The notes under the pieces were generated by a model that worked only from the letters and a program-made list of their open reading frames with translations, did not search any database and had not been told where the DNA came from. The position numbers were made by a program, and so were the translations under genes. DNA of 64,000 bases from Verrucomicrobiia bacterium. GTDB lineage: Bacteria > Verrucomicrobiota > Verrucomicrobiia > Limisphaerales > JADLHS01. The stretch covers positions 971,360 through 1,035,359 of the forward strand of contig JAMLJH010000001.1 in NCBI GenBank assembly GCA_023953615.1, given 5' to 3'. Below are positions 1 through 8,880 of the stretch, in pieces (within the stretch, counting starts at the first letter, position 1; each line of letters starts with the position of its first letter).

Positions 1-506
1 ATGATGCGGTCTGCGGCGACGCCTTGAGAAATGAGCGCTTCACGCAAGGCGGAGGCGCGGCGCTCGCCCAACGCATCGTTGTAACCATCCGTCCCGCGCT
101 CGTCGCAATGACCTTCAATCAATAAACCGACGGCGGAGTTGTTCCGCATGTAATCCGCCACCGCATCCACATTGCCGCGCTCGTCGCTGCGCACCACCGA
201 GCTGTCAAAACCGAAGTGAACCGTATGGATGGCCAAGGCGGCGCGATCTTGCGTGCTGTTGTCGAGATCGAATTTCCCCGATTGCGCGTGCGCCCCGGTA
301 GTGGGGTCCCATTCTGAACTGTTAATCCCAGAAGTCGTGTCACCGGAATTGAACGGCGGCAATTCATTATTGATTTCGCCGGGACGGATCCGCGTCTCGG
401 ACTTATTGATTGGCGTGGGCCCGATGACGCGCTTTTGGCAGCCGGTGCCGAAGAGAGTGAGCGCCAGCACCGCGGCCAGCAGAGAAGTTAATTTGACAGC
501 TTTCAT
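1..506 (-). CDS. pal: Peptidoglycan-associated lipoprotein Pal (3' end cut by window edge)
   Basis: The start at 506 gives a lipoprotein signal peptide (MKAVKLTSLLAAVLALTLF, then the lipobox FGTGC) with the lipidated Cys near residue 23. An OmpA-like domain follows: IHTVHFGFDSSVVRSDE and then LLIEGHCDERGTDGYNDALG, the peptidoglycan-binding signature. About 168 codons are visible before the window edge. Pal anchors the outer membrane to peptidoglycan and binds TolB. It lies directly downstream of tolB on the same strand, as the last visible gene of a tolQ-tolR-tolA-tolB-pal operon. Only the extreme C terminus is missing. The family assignment is firm. Confidence 0.93.
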   Translation of the reverse strand, partial: MKAVKLTSLLAAVLALTLFGTGCQKRVIGPTPINKSETRIRPGEINNELPPFNSGDTTSGINSSEWDPTTGAHAQSGKFDLDNSTQDRAALAIHTVHFGFDSSVVRSDERGNVDAVADYMRNNSAVGLLIEGHCDERGTDGYNDALGERRASALREALISQGVAADRI

Positions 507-535
507 GTTCGTTAAGATTTGGAGACAGGTTGTTG

Positions 536-1711
536 TTATTTAGCCCAACTGGGTTGGGAGCTACTACCCGAAATTCGAGTGATAGTTTTGGTTTGTTTTG
601 TCGGCACGTCAAGCAAAGAGAGTTGGTTGCCATTGCGACCACTGCGGCGGGTATAAACCACCGTGCGCGAGTTCGGCGCCCACGACGGGTCCTCGCCTTC
701 CACCAGCACGGTCGCCGAGCCGCCTGCGGACGAAACAATACAGATATCAAAGCCGCCTCGGCGCTGTTGCGTAAAAATGATCCACTTGCCATCCGGCGAC
801 CAGTCCGGCTCGGTGGGGTTTAGAATCCCGCTGGTGGAGATGCGTTGCGGTTTGCCCCCGGTAGGAGAAACCTTGTAGAGGGCGCGAACCTCATTGATTT
901 TGCCCGCGTAACAGATCCATTGCCCATCCGGCGACCAGCAAGGAGAGGATTCATCCTCGCGCGACTGGGTCAGGCGATTCAGAACATTGCCATCCAGATT
1001 GGCCACGTAAAGGTCCACCGTTCCGGATTTGCTAAGAATCATGGCAATGCGATTCCCATCCGGCGAAACCGCAGGACTGAAATTCGATCCCGGATAACTG
1101 GCAATCGCCTTTCGTTGTCGGGCCGCCAGATTCTGCAGGTAAATCCAAGCTCCCCCGCTTCGGTACGACGTGTAACACAAAGCCTGGTTTCCCGGCGCCC
1201 AGGCCGGCGAAATTGCGGTGGAATTATCCTGCGTCACCGGAGCGGCGTCGCTCCCGTCAAAGTTGGCGATATAAATTTCGCTGGTACTCCCTGACGAGCG
1301 CGAAAAAGCGATCTTGGTGTTGCCGATTCCCTTGCGCCCCAAAGCCGCCAGGAAATCGTCCACGAACTGATGCGCCTGGCGACGCAGATTGGCGCCGGAA
1401 TAACTTTTATTGACCAGCACATTGTTGTTGATGCGATCTTGGGCGCGCCCCAGCAGATTATCGCCATTGCTGCCGCTCAACAGATACTGCGCGCTATCTG
1501 CGCTCGCCAAGCTGAAGCCTTGCACGATGAGATCGAATTGAATCACCTCCAACGCCTCACCGGTAAACCCCGAGAGATTCACCGGAATGGGGCTTTGGTT
1601 CAGGCCCGAAATTCCTGGGATCTCGATTCTATTAACTGCGGCCGATTGCGCAGGTAGCGATAAACTGCCTAACGCCAACCCGATAACGGTAAGTACAAGT
1701 CGGTAATTCAT
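536..1711 (-). CDS. tolB: TolB, periplasmic beta-propeller of the Tol-Pal system
   Basis: This 391-residue protein has an N-terminal signal peptide ending near SLPAQSAA and a TolB amino-terminal domain (about residues 25-130). Repeated WD40-like PD40 blades follow, seen as SPAWAPGNQALCYTSYRSG, SPAVSPDGNRIAMILSKSG, SPCWSPDGQWICYAG and EPDWSPDGKWIIFTQQRRG. TolB is a periplasmic partner of Pal and TolA in outer-membrane constriction during division. The start overlaps the stop of the upstream TonB/TolA-like gene by 4 bp, so the two are probably translationally coupled; pal follows 29 bp downstream. Length and blade pattern are normal for the family. Confidence 0.93.
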   Translation of the reverse strand: MNYRLVLTVIGLALGSLSLPAQSAAVNRIEIPGISGLNQSPIPVNLSGFTGEALEVIQFDLIVQGFSLASADSAQYLLSGSNGDNLLGRAQDRINNNVLVNKSYSGANLRRQAHQFVDDFLAALGRKGIGNTKIAFSRSSGSTSEIYIANFDGSDAAPVTQDNSTAISPAWAPGNQALCYTSYRSGGAWIYLQNLAARQRKAIASYPGSNFSPAVSPDGNRIAMILSKSGTVDLYVANLDGNVLNRLTQSREDESSPCWSPDGQWICYAGKINEVRALYKVSPTGGKPQRISTSGILNPTEPDWSPDGKWIIFTQQRRGGFDICIVSSAGGSATVLVEGEDPSWAPNSRTVVYTRRSGRNGNQLSLLDVPTKQTKTITRISGSSSQPSWAK

Positions 1712-2616
1712 CCGAATCCAATTCTAGGTTTGAGATCAAAAACAATGTTAAATGTTCGGGTCGAATCCGTGGTGCCGGACGGAAAGGCAGGCACTTGGCG
1801 CACCGAATCCAAGACGCGTTGGGTCAGCCGGTTCAGTTCCGCATTGCCTGACGGTTTGAGGATGCGGGCGCTGCTGACCGTGCCATCCCGCAAAACAACG
1901 ATGGAAGTCTCCACCTGCGCCTGCCCGTCCGCGATGTCGCCAGCGATTTGGAGTTCACGATCGTAAGCTGCTTTGTAGCGACGCTGGATTTCCTGCGCAT
2001 AACTGGCATAAGCCGCACCACTCCCACCGCCTTGTCCGTCCGGCATACGCACGTCAGTGCCGGAAGAAAGTCCTTTTCCCAAACCACTCCGCGTGCTGCG
2101 CAACGCGGTTGCCAATGCCGAGTTACGCTGGGAATCAGCCGCGGCAGCGCCGTCATTGGCGGGCTTCTGATTCTTGGCGGCAGTTGAGCGATTTAACGGA
2201 ACCTTGGTCTTGCTGACCTGGACCTGATGGGTTGGTTTCGATTTCGGCGACTTCTCCACCTCGCGATCGTTGAATTTTGTTTCGACCGGTTTGACGACTT
2301 TTGGTGCTGGCTTGGGTTCAACCACCTTGGCGGGCGGTTGGGTTTCCACTGGTTGGGGCACCGGGTTCGGAGCCGGAGCTGGCGCGGGCTGGGACGGTTC
2401 GGGTGGTGATTGAATGGGGGCGGGACCACCCGGCGCGGCGCCGCCGGGATTGGATAATTGTTCGTCAATCAAAAAGGCGGGTTCAAAAGTGATTTCCGGC
2501 AGGTTTAGCGGCTCCTGCTTTTTAACCAAAAAGGCCGGCCCCACCAGCAGCGTCAGCAGCAGCAGCACGTGCAAGGTCGTCGAACCGACCAGACATTTTT
2601 TTTGCAACTGACTCAT
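1708..2616 (-). CDS. TolA/TonB-like energy transducer with C-terminal TonB domain
   Basis: The 302-residue protein has a short cytoplasmic N terminus, one membrane helix (about residues 10-31, LHVLLLLTLLVGPAFLV), and a long Pro/Lys-rich periplasmic linker (about 50-150) containing PPEPSQPAPAPAPNP-like stretches. A TonB-type C-terminal domain (about 205-300) includes VETSIVVLRDGTVSSARIL. It should link the TolQ/TolR proton channel to the outer membrane. It sits between exbD/tolR and tolB with 4-bp overlaps on both sides, which argues for TolA function rather than TonB-dependent uptake. Sequence alone does not separate TolA from TonB. Confidence 0.85.
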   Translation of the reverse strand: MSQLQKKCLVGSTTLHVLLLLTLLVGPAFLVKKQEPLNLPEITFEPAFLIDEQLSNPGGAAPGGPAPIQSPPEPSQPAPAPAPNPVPQPVETQPPAKVVEPKPAPKVVKPVETKFNDREVEKSPKSKPTHQVQVSKTKVPLNRSTAAKNQKPANDGAAAADSQRNSALATALRSTRSGLGKGLSSGTDVRMPDGQGGGSGAAYASYAQEIQRRYKAAYDRELQIAGDIADGQAQVETSIVVLRDGTVSSARILKPSGNAELNRLTQRVLDSVRQVPAFPSGTTDSTRTFNIVFDLKPRIGFG

Positions 2617-3044
2617 CGCCTCGCGGGGGGTTGCGGGGGTTGCGTGCGGATGGAAAATCGGGAAATACCCACGCCCGTGCAGGCATCGGTCAACGCCACA
2701 AAATCCCTCATCCGGCTGTTTTCATCCGGGCGCACGTAGATGATTAAATTGGGGTTCGAGCGAAACTCCTGCGCCAAGGTGGAAACAATTTGCCCCAGTG
2801 GTTGGGGGCGTTTCTCCAACGCATACTGGCCGGCGTCGTTGATTTCCACCACGCGCACGTTGTTGCGATCCGGCGGTCGGTCCACCGCGTTGCGGCTGGT
2901 CGGTAGATCGAGGTCCATGCCCTTTTCCAGCAAGGGTGTGGTGATGACGAAGATGATCAACAACACAAAAGCCAGGTCCAGCAACGGCGTGATGTTAATC
3001 TCGCTGAGCGTTACCAAATGACTGTGTTGGGAGAATCGTCTCAT
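2613..3044 (-). CDS. tolR: ExbD/TolR family proton-channel subunit
   Basis: This 143-residue protein has one membrane helix (about 20-42, ITPLLDLAFVLLIIFVITTP). It carries the conserved membrane Asp (LLD) that carries protons in ExbD/TolR. A periplasmic domain follows, with the typical LIIYVRPDENSRMRDFVALTD segment. It works with the TolQ-like protein encoded 130 bp upstream and energises the TolA/TonB-like protein encoded immediately downstream (4-bp overlap). The context with tolB and pal favours tolR over exbD. Confidence 0.9.
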   Translation of the reverse strand: MRRFSQHSHLVTLSEINITPLLDLAFVLLIIFVITTPLLEKGMDLDLPTSRNAVDRPPDRNNVRVVEINDAGQYALEKRPQPLGQIVSTLAQEFRSNPNLIIYVRPDENSRMRDFVALTDACTGVGISRFSIRTQPPQPPARR

Positions 3045-3174
3045 CTTAATCCTGAACCCAAAATCTCATTGAACAATTCGCGTAATCCTTTGACTCAATT
3101 CACCGACCGACCTTTGCCGGTTTTGTGCGCGCAACGACCAGACCCCGGCACCGCACGATTTATTCGACCCGATC

Positions 3175-3909
3175 TCATTCATCTTGCAAATACTCGGTTT
3201 CCATTTTGGAGACCAATTCCTGCGCAAAATTATCCAGCTCCACCGTCCGTACCCGGAGGTTGTGAACCAACCAGTTGTAGCCGAACATGGAGGGGATGGC
3301 CACCAGCAGTCCCGCCACCGTGGTCACCAAGGCCGCCGCCACACCGGGCGCCATGGCGGACATGGAGGCGCTCCCCGCGCGCGCAATGCCGGCAAACGTA
3401 TCCATCACTCCCCAAACTGTTCCCAACAATCCCAGGAACGGCGCGCCGCTCACCGCGATCGCGAGCAAAATCAATCCCGATTCGAGCTTCAAGGACTCCT
3501 GCGCTACCGTGTTTTCGATGAGACGCTTGACGTGCTCCATGCTTTTCAGCGAAACAGCGGGCTTGCGCGCGGCATCCGAACTACCCTTCAACCGCGTGTC
3601 CAAAGCCATGCTACCAGCTTGATAGACGGCAAAGAGCGGACAACCCTCCGCCTGAATGCGACGATCAAACATTTCCAGCACCGATTTCTGCTGTTTGAAT
3701 TCCGCCTGAAAATACAGGTTCAACTTGCGGGCCCGCCGCATTTGCACGGTTTTGACCGCCATCACGGTCCAGGCGGCAATGGAGAAAAAAATTAAAATGA
3801 CGATGATGACCTGCGCCTCGGGCGTGGCCTGCTTCCAAATGCTGAATCCTCCGGGAGCGGTAGAGGCGCGGGCGTTCCCCACGGCAGCTAACAATATCGG
3901 TACAGTCAT
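3175..3909 (-). CDS. tolQ: MotA/TolQ/ExbB proton-channel family protein
   Basis: I chose the internal ATG at 3909 (244 residues), because the 36 residues encoded upstream do not look like a TolQ N terminus; the frame opens at 4017. Membrane helices are visible at about residues 25-50 (AQVIIVILIFFSIAAWTVM), and two more in the second half (SGLILLAIAVSGAPFLGLLG and AMAPGVAAALVTTVAGLLVA). The GAPFLGLLGTVWGVMDTF segment is the family signature. TolQ forms the proton channel with TolR. This is the first gene of the tol operon. Confidence 0.9.
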   Translation of the reverse strand: MTVPILLAAVGNARASTAPGGFSIWKQATPEAQVIIVILIFFSIAAWTVMAVKTVQMRRARKLNLYFQAEFKQQKSVLEMFDRRIQAEGCPLFAVYQAGSMALDTRLKGSSDAARKPAVSLKSMEHVKRLIENTVAQESLKLESGLILLAIAVSGAPFLGLLGTVWGVMDTFAGIARAGSASMSAMAPGVAAALVTTVAGLLVAIPSMFGYNWLVHNLRVRTVELDNFAQELVSKMETEYLQDE

Positions 3910-4086
3910 AAAAAGTCCGTGTGCTTTAACTCGTCGTGAGGAACCGACCACCGTGCAAGCACCGGGCTGCAACAAACAACAGGCCGTATTGTGGCCGAGA
4001 TCCCCGGCAAAAAGCAAAACTTTTTATTCCTACCCTCCCGCTTTTTTGACAATTCCAATGCGAGGCATCTTGCTCCCCAACCCGAA

Positions 4087-4860
4087 TCAATCTTCGTTGA
4101 GAAATTTCAAGGTGCGCCGCAAAAATTCGGCAGGCGCATCCACATGCAGCCAATGCCCGGCTTCCGGGATCGTCTCGATTTCAGCGCGCGGAAACGTCTC
4201 CCGCAGCGCGGGAATATCTTCATCCCGAATGTAATCGGAGCGTCCGCCACGAATGAACAACACCGGCCCGGTGAATTGCGGCTCGGCCGGAATGGCCTCG
4301 AGAAGGTGTTGATAATTGGTCCACAGACTTTCAAGATTACATTTCCAGTACATTATCTCGGTATCGTTGCGGCCGATATTTTTCGTCAAAAACTGGCGCA
4401 GAGCTTTATCCGGCGCCACCGCGGCCAGCGCCGCTTCCGCTTCGGTGCGCTGTTGCAAGCGGCTCAAATCCAATGCGCGCATGGCTTCCAGAATTTCCTT
4501 CTGGCGCGGCGGATTTTCCCGTCGGCCCATGTCCGCCACGATCAATTTCAACAACTGTCGCGGATGTAATTGAGCCAACCGCAGCGCCACTTTTCCGCCC
4601 ATCGAGTGGCCGAGCACATGGGCGGCGCTCAAGTGATGGTCGTTGATGAACTCCGCGATGTCTTCCGCCATCACGTCGTAGTTACACTCGCTGGCGTGGG
4701 GCGACCGACCGTGATTCCGCAGGTCGAGCAGAAAAACCTGGAACTGGTCGGCGACGGCCCGCGCGTAAGGCTTCCAATTATCGAGCGACCCCAACAAGCC
4801 GTGCAAAATCAGCATCGGCTCGCCTTGTCCCAAAACTTGAAAATTCAATTTCATCATCAA
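4087..4860 (-). CDS. Alpha/beta-fold hydrolase (esterase, YbfF-like)
   Basis: This 257-residue protein has the alpha/beta-hydrolase pattern. The oxyanion-hole HG is in MLILHGLLGSLDNWKPYAR, the nucleophile elbow is GHSMGG (about residue 104), the acid is probably in VLFIRGGRSDYI, and the catalytic His is in PEAGHWLHVDAP near the C terminus. The closest familiar group is the YbfF-type esterases, but the substrate cannot be read from sequence. Three Met codons in a row leave the exact start uncertain by two codons. It is not obviously part of the tol operon. Confidence 0.85.
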   Translation of the reverse strand: MMMKLNFQVLGQGEPMLILHGLLGSLDNWKPYARAVADQFQVFLLDLRNHGRSPHASECNYDVMAEDIAEFINDHHLSAAHVLGHSMGGKVALRLAQLHPRQLLKLIVADMGRRENPPRQKEILEAMRALDLSRLQQRTEAEAALAAVAPDKALRQFLTKNIGRNDTEIMYWKCNLESLWTNYQHLLEAIPAEPQFTGPVLFIRGGRSDYIRDEDIPALRETFPRAEIETIPEAGHWLHVDAPAEFLRRTLKFLNED

Positions 4861-5451
4861 ACCGTAGCGGCCACAGAATTTGCGGTTGTGGCGATGGGCT
4901 AATCCACTCGAGGGAAAAGCGACGCTTCGTTCCGTTCCTCAAAACCAAATTGCGCATCAATGTTGCCGCCCAAAACATCAATATTCACTCGTTGCCGCGC
5001 CAACTACGGCAATAAATTTCAAAAATGAACCCCAGCAGCACAACTGAAATCAGACGCGTCGAGTCTGGCCAATTGAATCCGTAGCGCACTAACGCGTCTC
5101 ACCTTCGGGAGGCAGACGGGGATGTTGATCCACGTCATTTGTCACAAGATGAAAGCCAAATCGAAAAAATCCAATCCGGCGTTCAAACAACGGCAAGTTT
5201 TACCGTTCCTGCCGGAATTCGTCGCACCAATTGATTTTACCAAGAACGCACTTCCACCGCCACCACTCGACAAAGAAAAGCACCAAATGGAAGTGCTGCA
5301 TCCCACTTGGGTGACGACTGCATGAGCGCCAAAATGACCGTCGTTCAGACGCTTTGCGTGGGAAGCGACTCGCGAAATTTTTGCCCGGTGATAATAGAAA
5401 AAAGTTTCGGATTGGCTTGGCGGAGGAATTGCAGTAGTACTCTCTCACCCT
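4861..5451. other. Intergenic region with no confident gene
   Basis: About 590 bp separate the hydrolase from the mS38-like gene. The only candidate is a forward frame at 5122-5325 (67 codons, rich in Lys and Pro), with no recognisable domain and no convincing ribosome-binding site. It may hold the promoter for the hydrolase on one side and the mS38-like gene on the other, but I see no clear promoter or terminator. Confidence 0.4.
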
Positions 5452-5553
5452 ATGGGTTCTCTGAAAAAACGCCGTAAGGCAAAAATTAGCAAACACAAAC
5501 GGCGCAAGAAGCTGCGCTTGAATCGTCATAAGAAGCGCACTTGGCAGAAATAG
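5452..5553 (+). CDS. mS38/COX24-C-like (AURKAIP1-type) basic mini-protein, 33 aa
   Basis: The frame encodes [20 protein letters not shown] and continues [13 protein letters not shown] before TAG. This is the very basic COX24/AURKAIP1 C-terminal motif ([15 protein letters not shown]). Homologous mini-proteins are known from Bacteroidota and Verrucomicrobiota and are related to the mitochondrial small-subunit protein mS38. The likely role is as a small ribosomal protein bound to 16S rRNA, inferred from the family. It stands alone 78 bp upstream of the TPR lipoprotein gene. Its length is normal for the bacterial members. Confidence 0.8.
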   Translation: MGSLKKRRKAKISKHKRRKKLRLNRHKKRTWQK

Positions 5554-5631
5554 CCGCGCGGTCCGATTCTTTACCACCACGCCGGCGGCCGGAAATAATT
5601 TCCGCGCCGCCGCGCGTGCTTTGTACCGAAC

Positions 5632-7302
5632 ATGAAGCGTTCCATCGCCATCTTCGTCGGGATCGGCTTGAGTCTGTGCTTCGGCCCGCTCGGCTGCCAA
5701 ACGCAGCGCTATCGCGTTGAAGCGGAATCGCGTCCGGACGAAGGACCGAAATTAACCAGTCGCGCTGCCGCCTTTGCTCACTATTCCTCCGGCATCATCC
5801 GCGCACTCAATGGTGATTCGGCGGCGGCCAGCGAGGAGTTTTTTCGAGCCGCTCAACTGGATCGCACGGACGCCGATTTGCTGGCCGATGTCGCGAAACG
5901 ACTGATTGAGCAACGTCAGTTTCAACTCGCACGGGAGGTGTTGCAATGGGCCACCAAATTGCCCGACGCGGATGACGACCTCTTTCTGCAACTCGGTTTT
6001 GCCAGCTCACAACTTGGGCAACATCGCAAAGCCATTGCCGCCAATCGTCAGGCCATCCAGCGGCAACCGCAATCATTGCCGGCCTGGAATAATTTATATT
6101 TGAACTACGTGCAGCTCGGGCAGCCGGAAAAAGCCCTGCTCACGCTGGACGAAGCCCGGGCGCAGTCCGAGGTCCCGCCAGAGTATCATCTGAAGCTTGC
6201 GATGTTGTACTTGGACTGCGGTGAACGCTTCCCCAAGCAACGCGAAGTGGCGCGCGCCCGGGCGCGGGCGCTGCTGGAACAGGTCAAAACGGCTGACTCC
6301 CTGTCCGGCTTGCAGCAAATCCAATTGGCGGATGGGTTCAATCAGCTTGGCGCGGTTGATGAAGCCACACGTTTGTACCTGGCGGCTTTGGATCAAGTCG
6401 CACCGGCAGCGGCCTTGCGTGAGTTATTACGCACCAAACTTGCGGAGATTTATCTGCGCCAGCAGGACCAGGAACACGCGCTGGAACAATTGAACGCGCT
6501 CGTCCAGGACAATCCCGCGAACGCTGGCGCGCAATACCTGCTCGGCAGCCTGGCTCTCGGACAAAAGCGCTGGGACGATGCGATCCGTCGGTTCCAACTT
6601 GCCCTGCAAATCAATCCCGACTTCGAGGCGGCGCGGCTTGATTTGACGATGGCGCGATTGGCGGCGGGGCAAACGGAGGCGGCGCTGGAAGACTTGCGCG
6701 AGCAACGCCAGCGAAATCCGAAAAATTTTGCCCTCGAGTATCTCACCGGCATGGCCTATCAGACGCGGCAACAATACCCGCAGGCGCTCGAACATTTTCA
6801 AGCCGCCGAGGCCCTGGGGCTGGCGGGTGAGACCAATCGCCTGAACGCCAACTTCTATTTCCAACTCGGCGCGGCGCAAGAACGCACCGGCGCCCGGCAG
6901 GCCGCCGCGCGCTCGTTTGAAAAATCGTTGACGCTCGCGCCGGACAATGCCGAGGTGATGAACTATCTCGGCTACATGTGGGCGGAGCACGGCGAGAACC
7001 TGAAACGCGCGCGAGGGTTGATTGAACGCGCCCTCAAGCTCGAACCGGATAATGACGCCTTCCTCGACAGCATGGGTTGGGTGCTGTTCAAACAGGGCGA
7101 TGCCAAAGGCGCGCTGCATTATCTGCAGGAAGCCGTGGCCAAATCCGAACAACCGGACCCGACGCTTTACGATCATCTGGGCGATGTGTACGCGGCTTTG
7201 AAAGAACTGAACCACGCGCGGGAAGCCTGGACCAAGGCGCTCGAGCTGGAACCCAATGAAACCATTCGGAAGAAGTTGAACGCCGTTGCCCCGACCCCAT
7301 GA
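5632..7302 (+). CDS. TPR-repeat lipoprotein
   Basis: The 556-residue protein begins with a signal peptide and lipobox (SLCFGPLGC, Cys near residue 23), so it is probably a lipoprotein. The rest is built of TPR units, for example AWNNLYLNYVQLGQPEKALL, AQYLLGSLALGQKRWDDAI, VMNYLGYMWAEHGENLKRA and LYDHLGDVYAALKELNHAR. Proteins of this shape act as scaffolds in outer-membrane or secretion complexes; no specific partner can be named. Its stop overlaps the start of the DUF2203 gene by 4 bp. Confidence 0.85.
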   Translation: MKRSIAIFVGIGLSLCFGPLGCQTQRYRVEAESRPDEGPKLTSRAAAFAHYSSGIIRALNGDSAAASEEFFRAAQLDRTDADLLADVAKRLIEQRQFQLAREVLQWATKLPDADDDLFLQLGFASSQLGQHRKAIAANRQAIQRQPQSLPAWNNLYLNYVQLGQPEKALLTLDEARAQSEVPPEYHLKLAMLYLDCGERFPKQREVARARARALLEQVKTADSLSGLQQIQLADGFNQLGAVDEATRLYLAALDQVAPAAALRELLRTKLAEIYLRQQDQEHALEQLNALVQDNPANAGAQYLLGSLALGQKRWDDAIRRFQLALQINPDFEAARLDLTMARLAAGQTEAALEDLREQRQRNPKNFALEYLTGMAYQTRQQYPQALEHFQAAEALGLAGETNRLNANFYFQLGAAQERTGARQAAARSFEKSLTLAPDNAEVMNYLGYMWAEHGENLKRARGLIERALKLEPDNDAFLDSMGWVLFKQGDAKGALHYLQEAVAKSEQPDPTLYDHLGDVYAALKELNHAREAWTKALELEPNETIRKKLNAVAPTP

Positions 7303-7682
7303 ACTATCGCTTTCAAAATCATTTCACCCGCGAGGAAGCCACGGCGTTGCTGCCCGAACTGCGCGGTTGGTTGCAACAACTGAAACAGTTCCGCGAGGCG
7401 ATTGAGCGCAGCGATAAACGACTGACTTCTTTGAAGGGAGCGGGCGACGATCTCGGCGGTGATTTGGTCAACCAATGGATTCGCGCGGTCGCGGGAATGC
7501 AAGCGGTGCTGAGTGAGTTTCAGCGCCGCGAAATTCTGATCAAAGACCTGGATCGCGGCCTGGTGGATTTTCCGGCGTTGATCGGCGGCAAGGAAGTTTT
7601 CCTCTGCTGGGAGGAAGATGAGGAAACGGTGGAATTCTGGCACGACCTCGACACCGGCTATGGCGGGCGGGAAAAAATCTAA
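7299..7682 (+). CDS. DUF2203 family protein
   Basis: This 127-residue protein has the DUF2203 layout: an N-terminal FTREEATALLPELRGWLQQL helix, a middle helical segment, and the conserved end GLVDFPALIGGKEVFLCWEE followed by EFWHDLDTGYGGR. The molecular function of the family is unknown. It overlaps the TPR lipoprotein gene by 4 bp (ATGA), so the two are likely co-translated. It meets the deoxyhypusine-synthase-like gene tail to tail with a 4-bp overlap. Confidence 0.85.
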   Translation: MNYRFQNHFTREEATALLPELRGWLQQLKQFREAIERSDKRLTSLKGAGDDLGGDLVNQWIRAVAGMQAVLSEFQRREILIKDLDRGLVDFPALIGGKEVFLCWEEDEETVEFWHDLDTGYGGREKI

Positions 7683-8788
7683 TCCGCTGCGAGCGCCTGT
7701 TTCAGTCGGGTGAGGAAGACCACGTTGTCACATTCGAGATATTTCATCGTTCCGCCCATGCGCGCGTAACTCTTGCAAAAGCGCAAATAATAAGCGGGGT
7801 TGGCTTTGGTGGGTTCGCCTTGCGACCAATCCCAGTTGCCGCCGTCCTGAATATCCACCACGTAAATCGTGTGGTCGTGGACGATTTTGCGCCCGACTTG
7901 CAGGCGCAGGTTATTGACGCAACTGATGCTCTTCTCGAACACCTGCGGGCCCATGATGGCCGAGCCGACACTCAATACCACGCCACCGTCCAGCCCTTCC
8001 ACCGCCGCGCCGAATTGCGCGAAATCCATCTGTGCCGCTCGTCCAATCGCGGCCCCGTTGAAAATGGGATGGTTGGAAATGATGTCGTAACCGATGCCCG
8101 GATGCACGGTGAGCGGGACCCGGTGTCGAAACGCTTGAGCGACGATGGAACTGTCCTTGTGCGGATGCTTCACCTCGAGGCGTCCCGACGGTAAATTCAT
8201 TCGCAGCATCGTCTGCAACAATTCCGCCCGTGCCGGGGCGAACGGATGCGCCGGCTCGCGGCGCAAGGCGTCCTCCAATTCACCAGTGGTTGGCAGCGTC
8301 GTGCCGTCTTCGTTCATGAAGCGACCCAGACTGCGACCGTACCCTTCGCCGCGCAACGCGCCCGCCAACAGCGCCAGATGAATGTAGCAGCTCGTTTCGT
8401 CCCAGGTGCCGAAAGTTCCGGTAGCCACATTTTTGCGCACGCTCTCCTCGGAACGGCCCAGGAAGGAAAGCTCCCAATCGTGGATCGTGCCCGCGCCGTT
8501 CGTGGCGAGATGGGTAACCCAGCCTTGCGCGATCAGTTGGTTGACCACGGGCAGCAATCCGTTCTTCACCAAGTGCGCGCCATAAATCAGCATCACGCTG
8601 GCCTGCCGTTCCCGCGCGGCCCGGATGCGGGCGGCGCAATCGTTGATGCGCGCCGCCATTTCCGGCGACGGTGGAGCGGGTGCAACCGGCGGGCAGAGCA
8701 CTTTCTCGATCGTGTTCAGGCTGCAACGTTGGGCGAGCGGGTAAACCCTGATTTTTTTCAGGTTCAGCGGCGCGGGAAAATCTTTCAT
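7679..8788 (-). CDS. Deoxyhypusine-synthase-like fold protein, function unknown
   Basis: The ATG at 8788 gives 369 residues; the frame also opens at 8830. Segments such as VTHLATNGAGTIHDWELSFL, KDSSIVAQAFRHRVPLTVHP and GLDGGVVLSVGSAIMGPQVF match the order of Rossmann-like motifs in deoxyhypusine synthase. The usual GGGVVKHH catalytic-lysine segment is replaced by GGVVLSVGS. Bacteria lack eIF5A, so the true substrate must be something else. I assign it to this fold from memory of the family pattern. A related family of hypothetical proteins in planctomycetes and verrucomicrobia is the alternative name. Confidence 0.55.
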   Translation of the reverse strand: MKDFPAPLNLKKIRVYPLAQRCSLNTIEKVLCPPVAPAPPSPEMAARINDCAARIRAARERQASVMLIYGAHLVKNGLLPVVNQLIAQGWVTHLATNGAGTIHDWELSFLGRSEESVRKNVATGTFGTWDETSCYIHLALLAGALRGEGYGRSLGRFMNEDGTTLPTTGELEDALRREPAHPFAPARAELLQTMLRMNLPSGRLEVKHPHKDSSIVAQAFRHRVPLTVHPGIGYDIISNHPIFNGAAIGRAAQMDFAQFGAAVEGLDGGVVLSVGSAIMGPQVFEKSISCVNNLRLQVGRKIVHDHTIYVVDIQDGGNWDWSQGEPTKANPAYYLRFCKSYARMGGTMKYLECDNVVFLTRLKQALAAD

Positions 8789-8880
8789 TGCGACGCGGGG
8801 ATTTAACCACGGATGACCAGGGAAGGACACGAAATTTTCAGAGCTGGTTGGGCCAACTCAAGCGCGGAGCGCGATAGATG

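Noticed and set aside
3910..4017. 36-residue N-terminal extension of the TolQ-like protein
   Set aside because: Does not resemble TolQ N termini and includes no membrane segment; internal ATG preferred.
5122..5325. Forward 67-codon ORF with Lys/Pro-rich protein
   Set aside because: No domain, no convincing ribosome site; left as part of the intergenic region.
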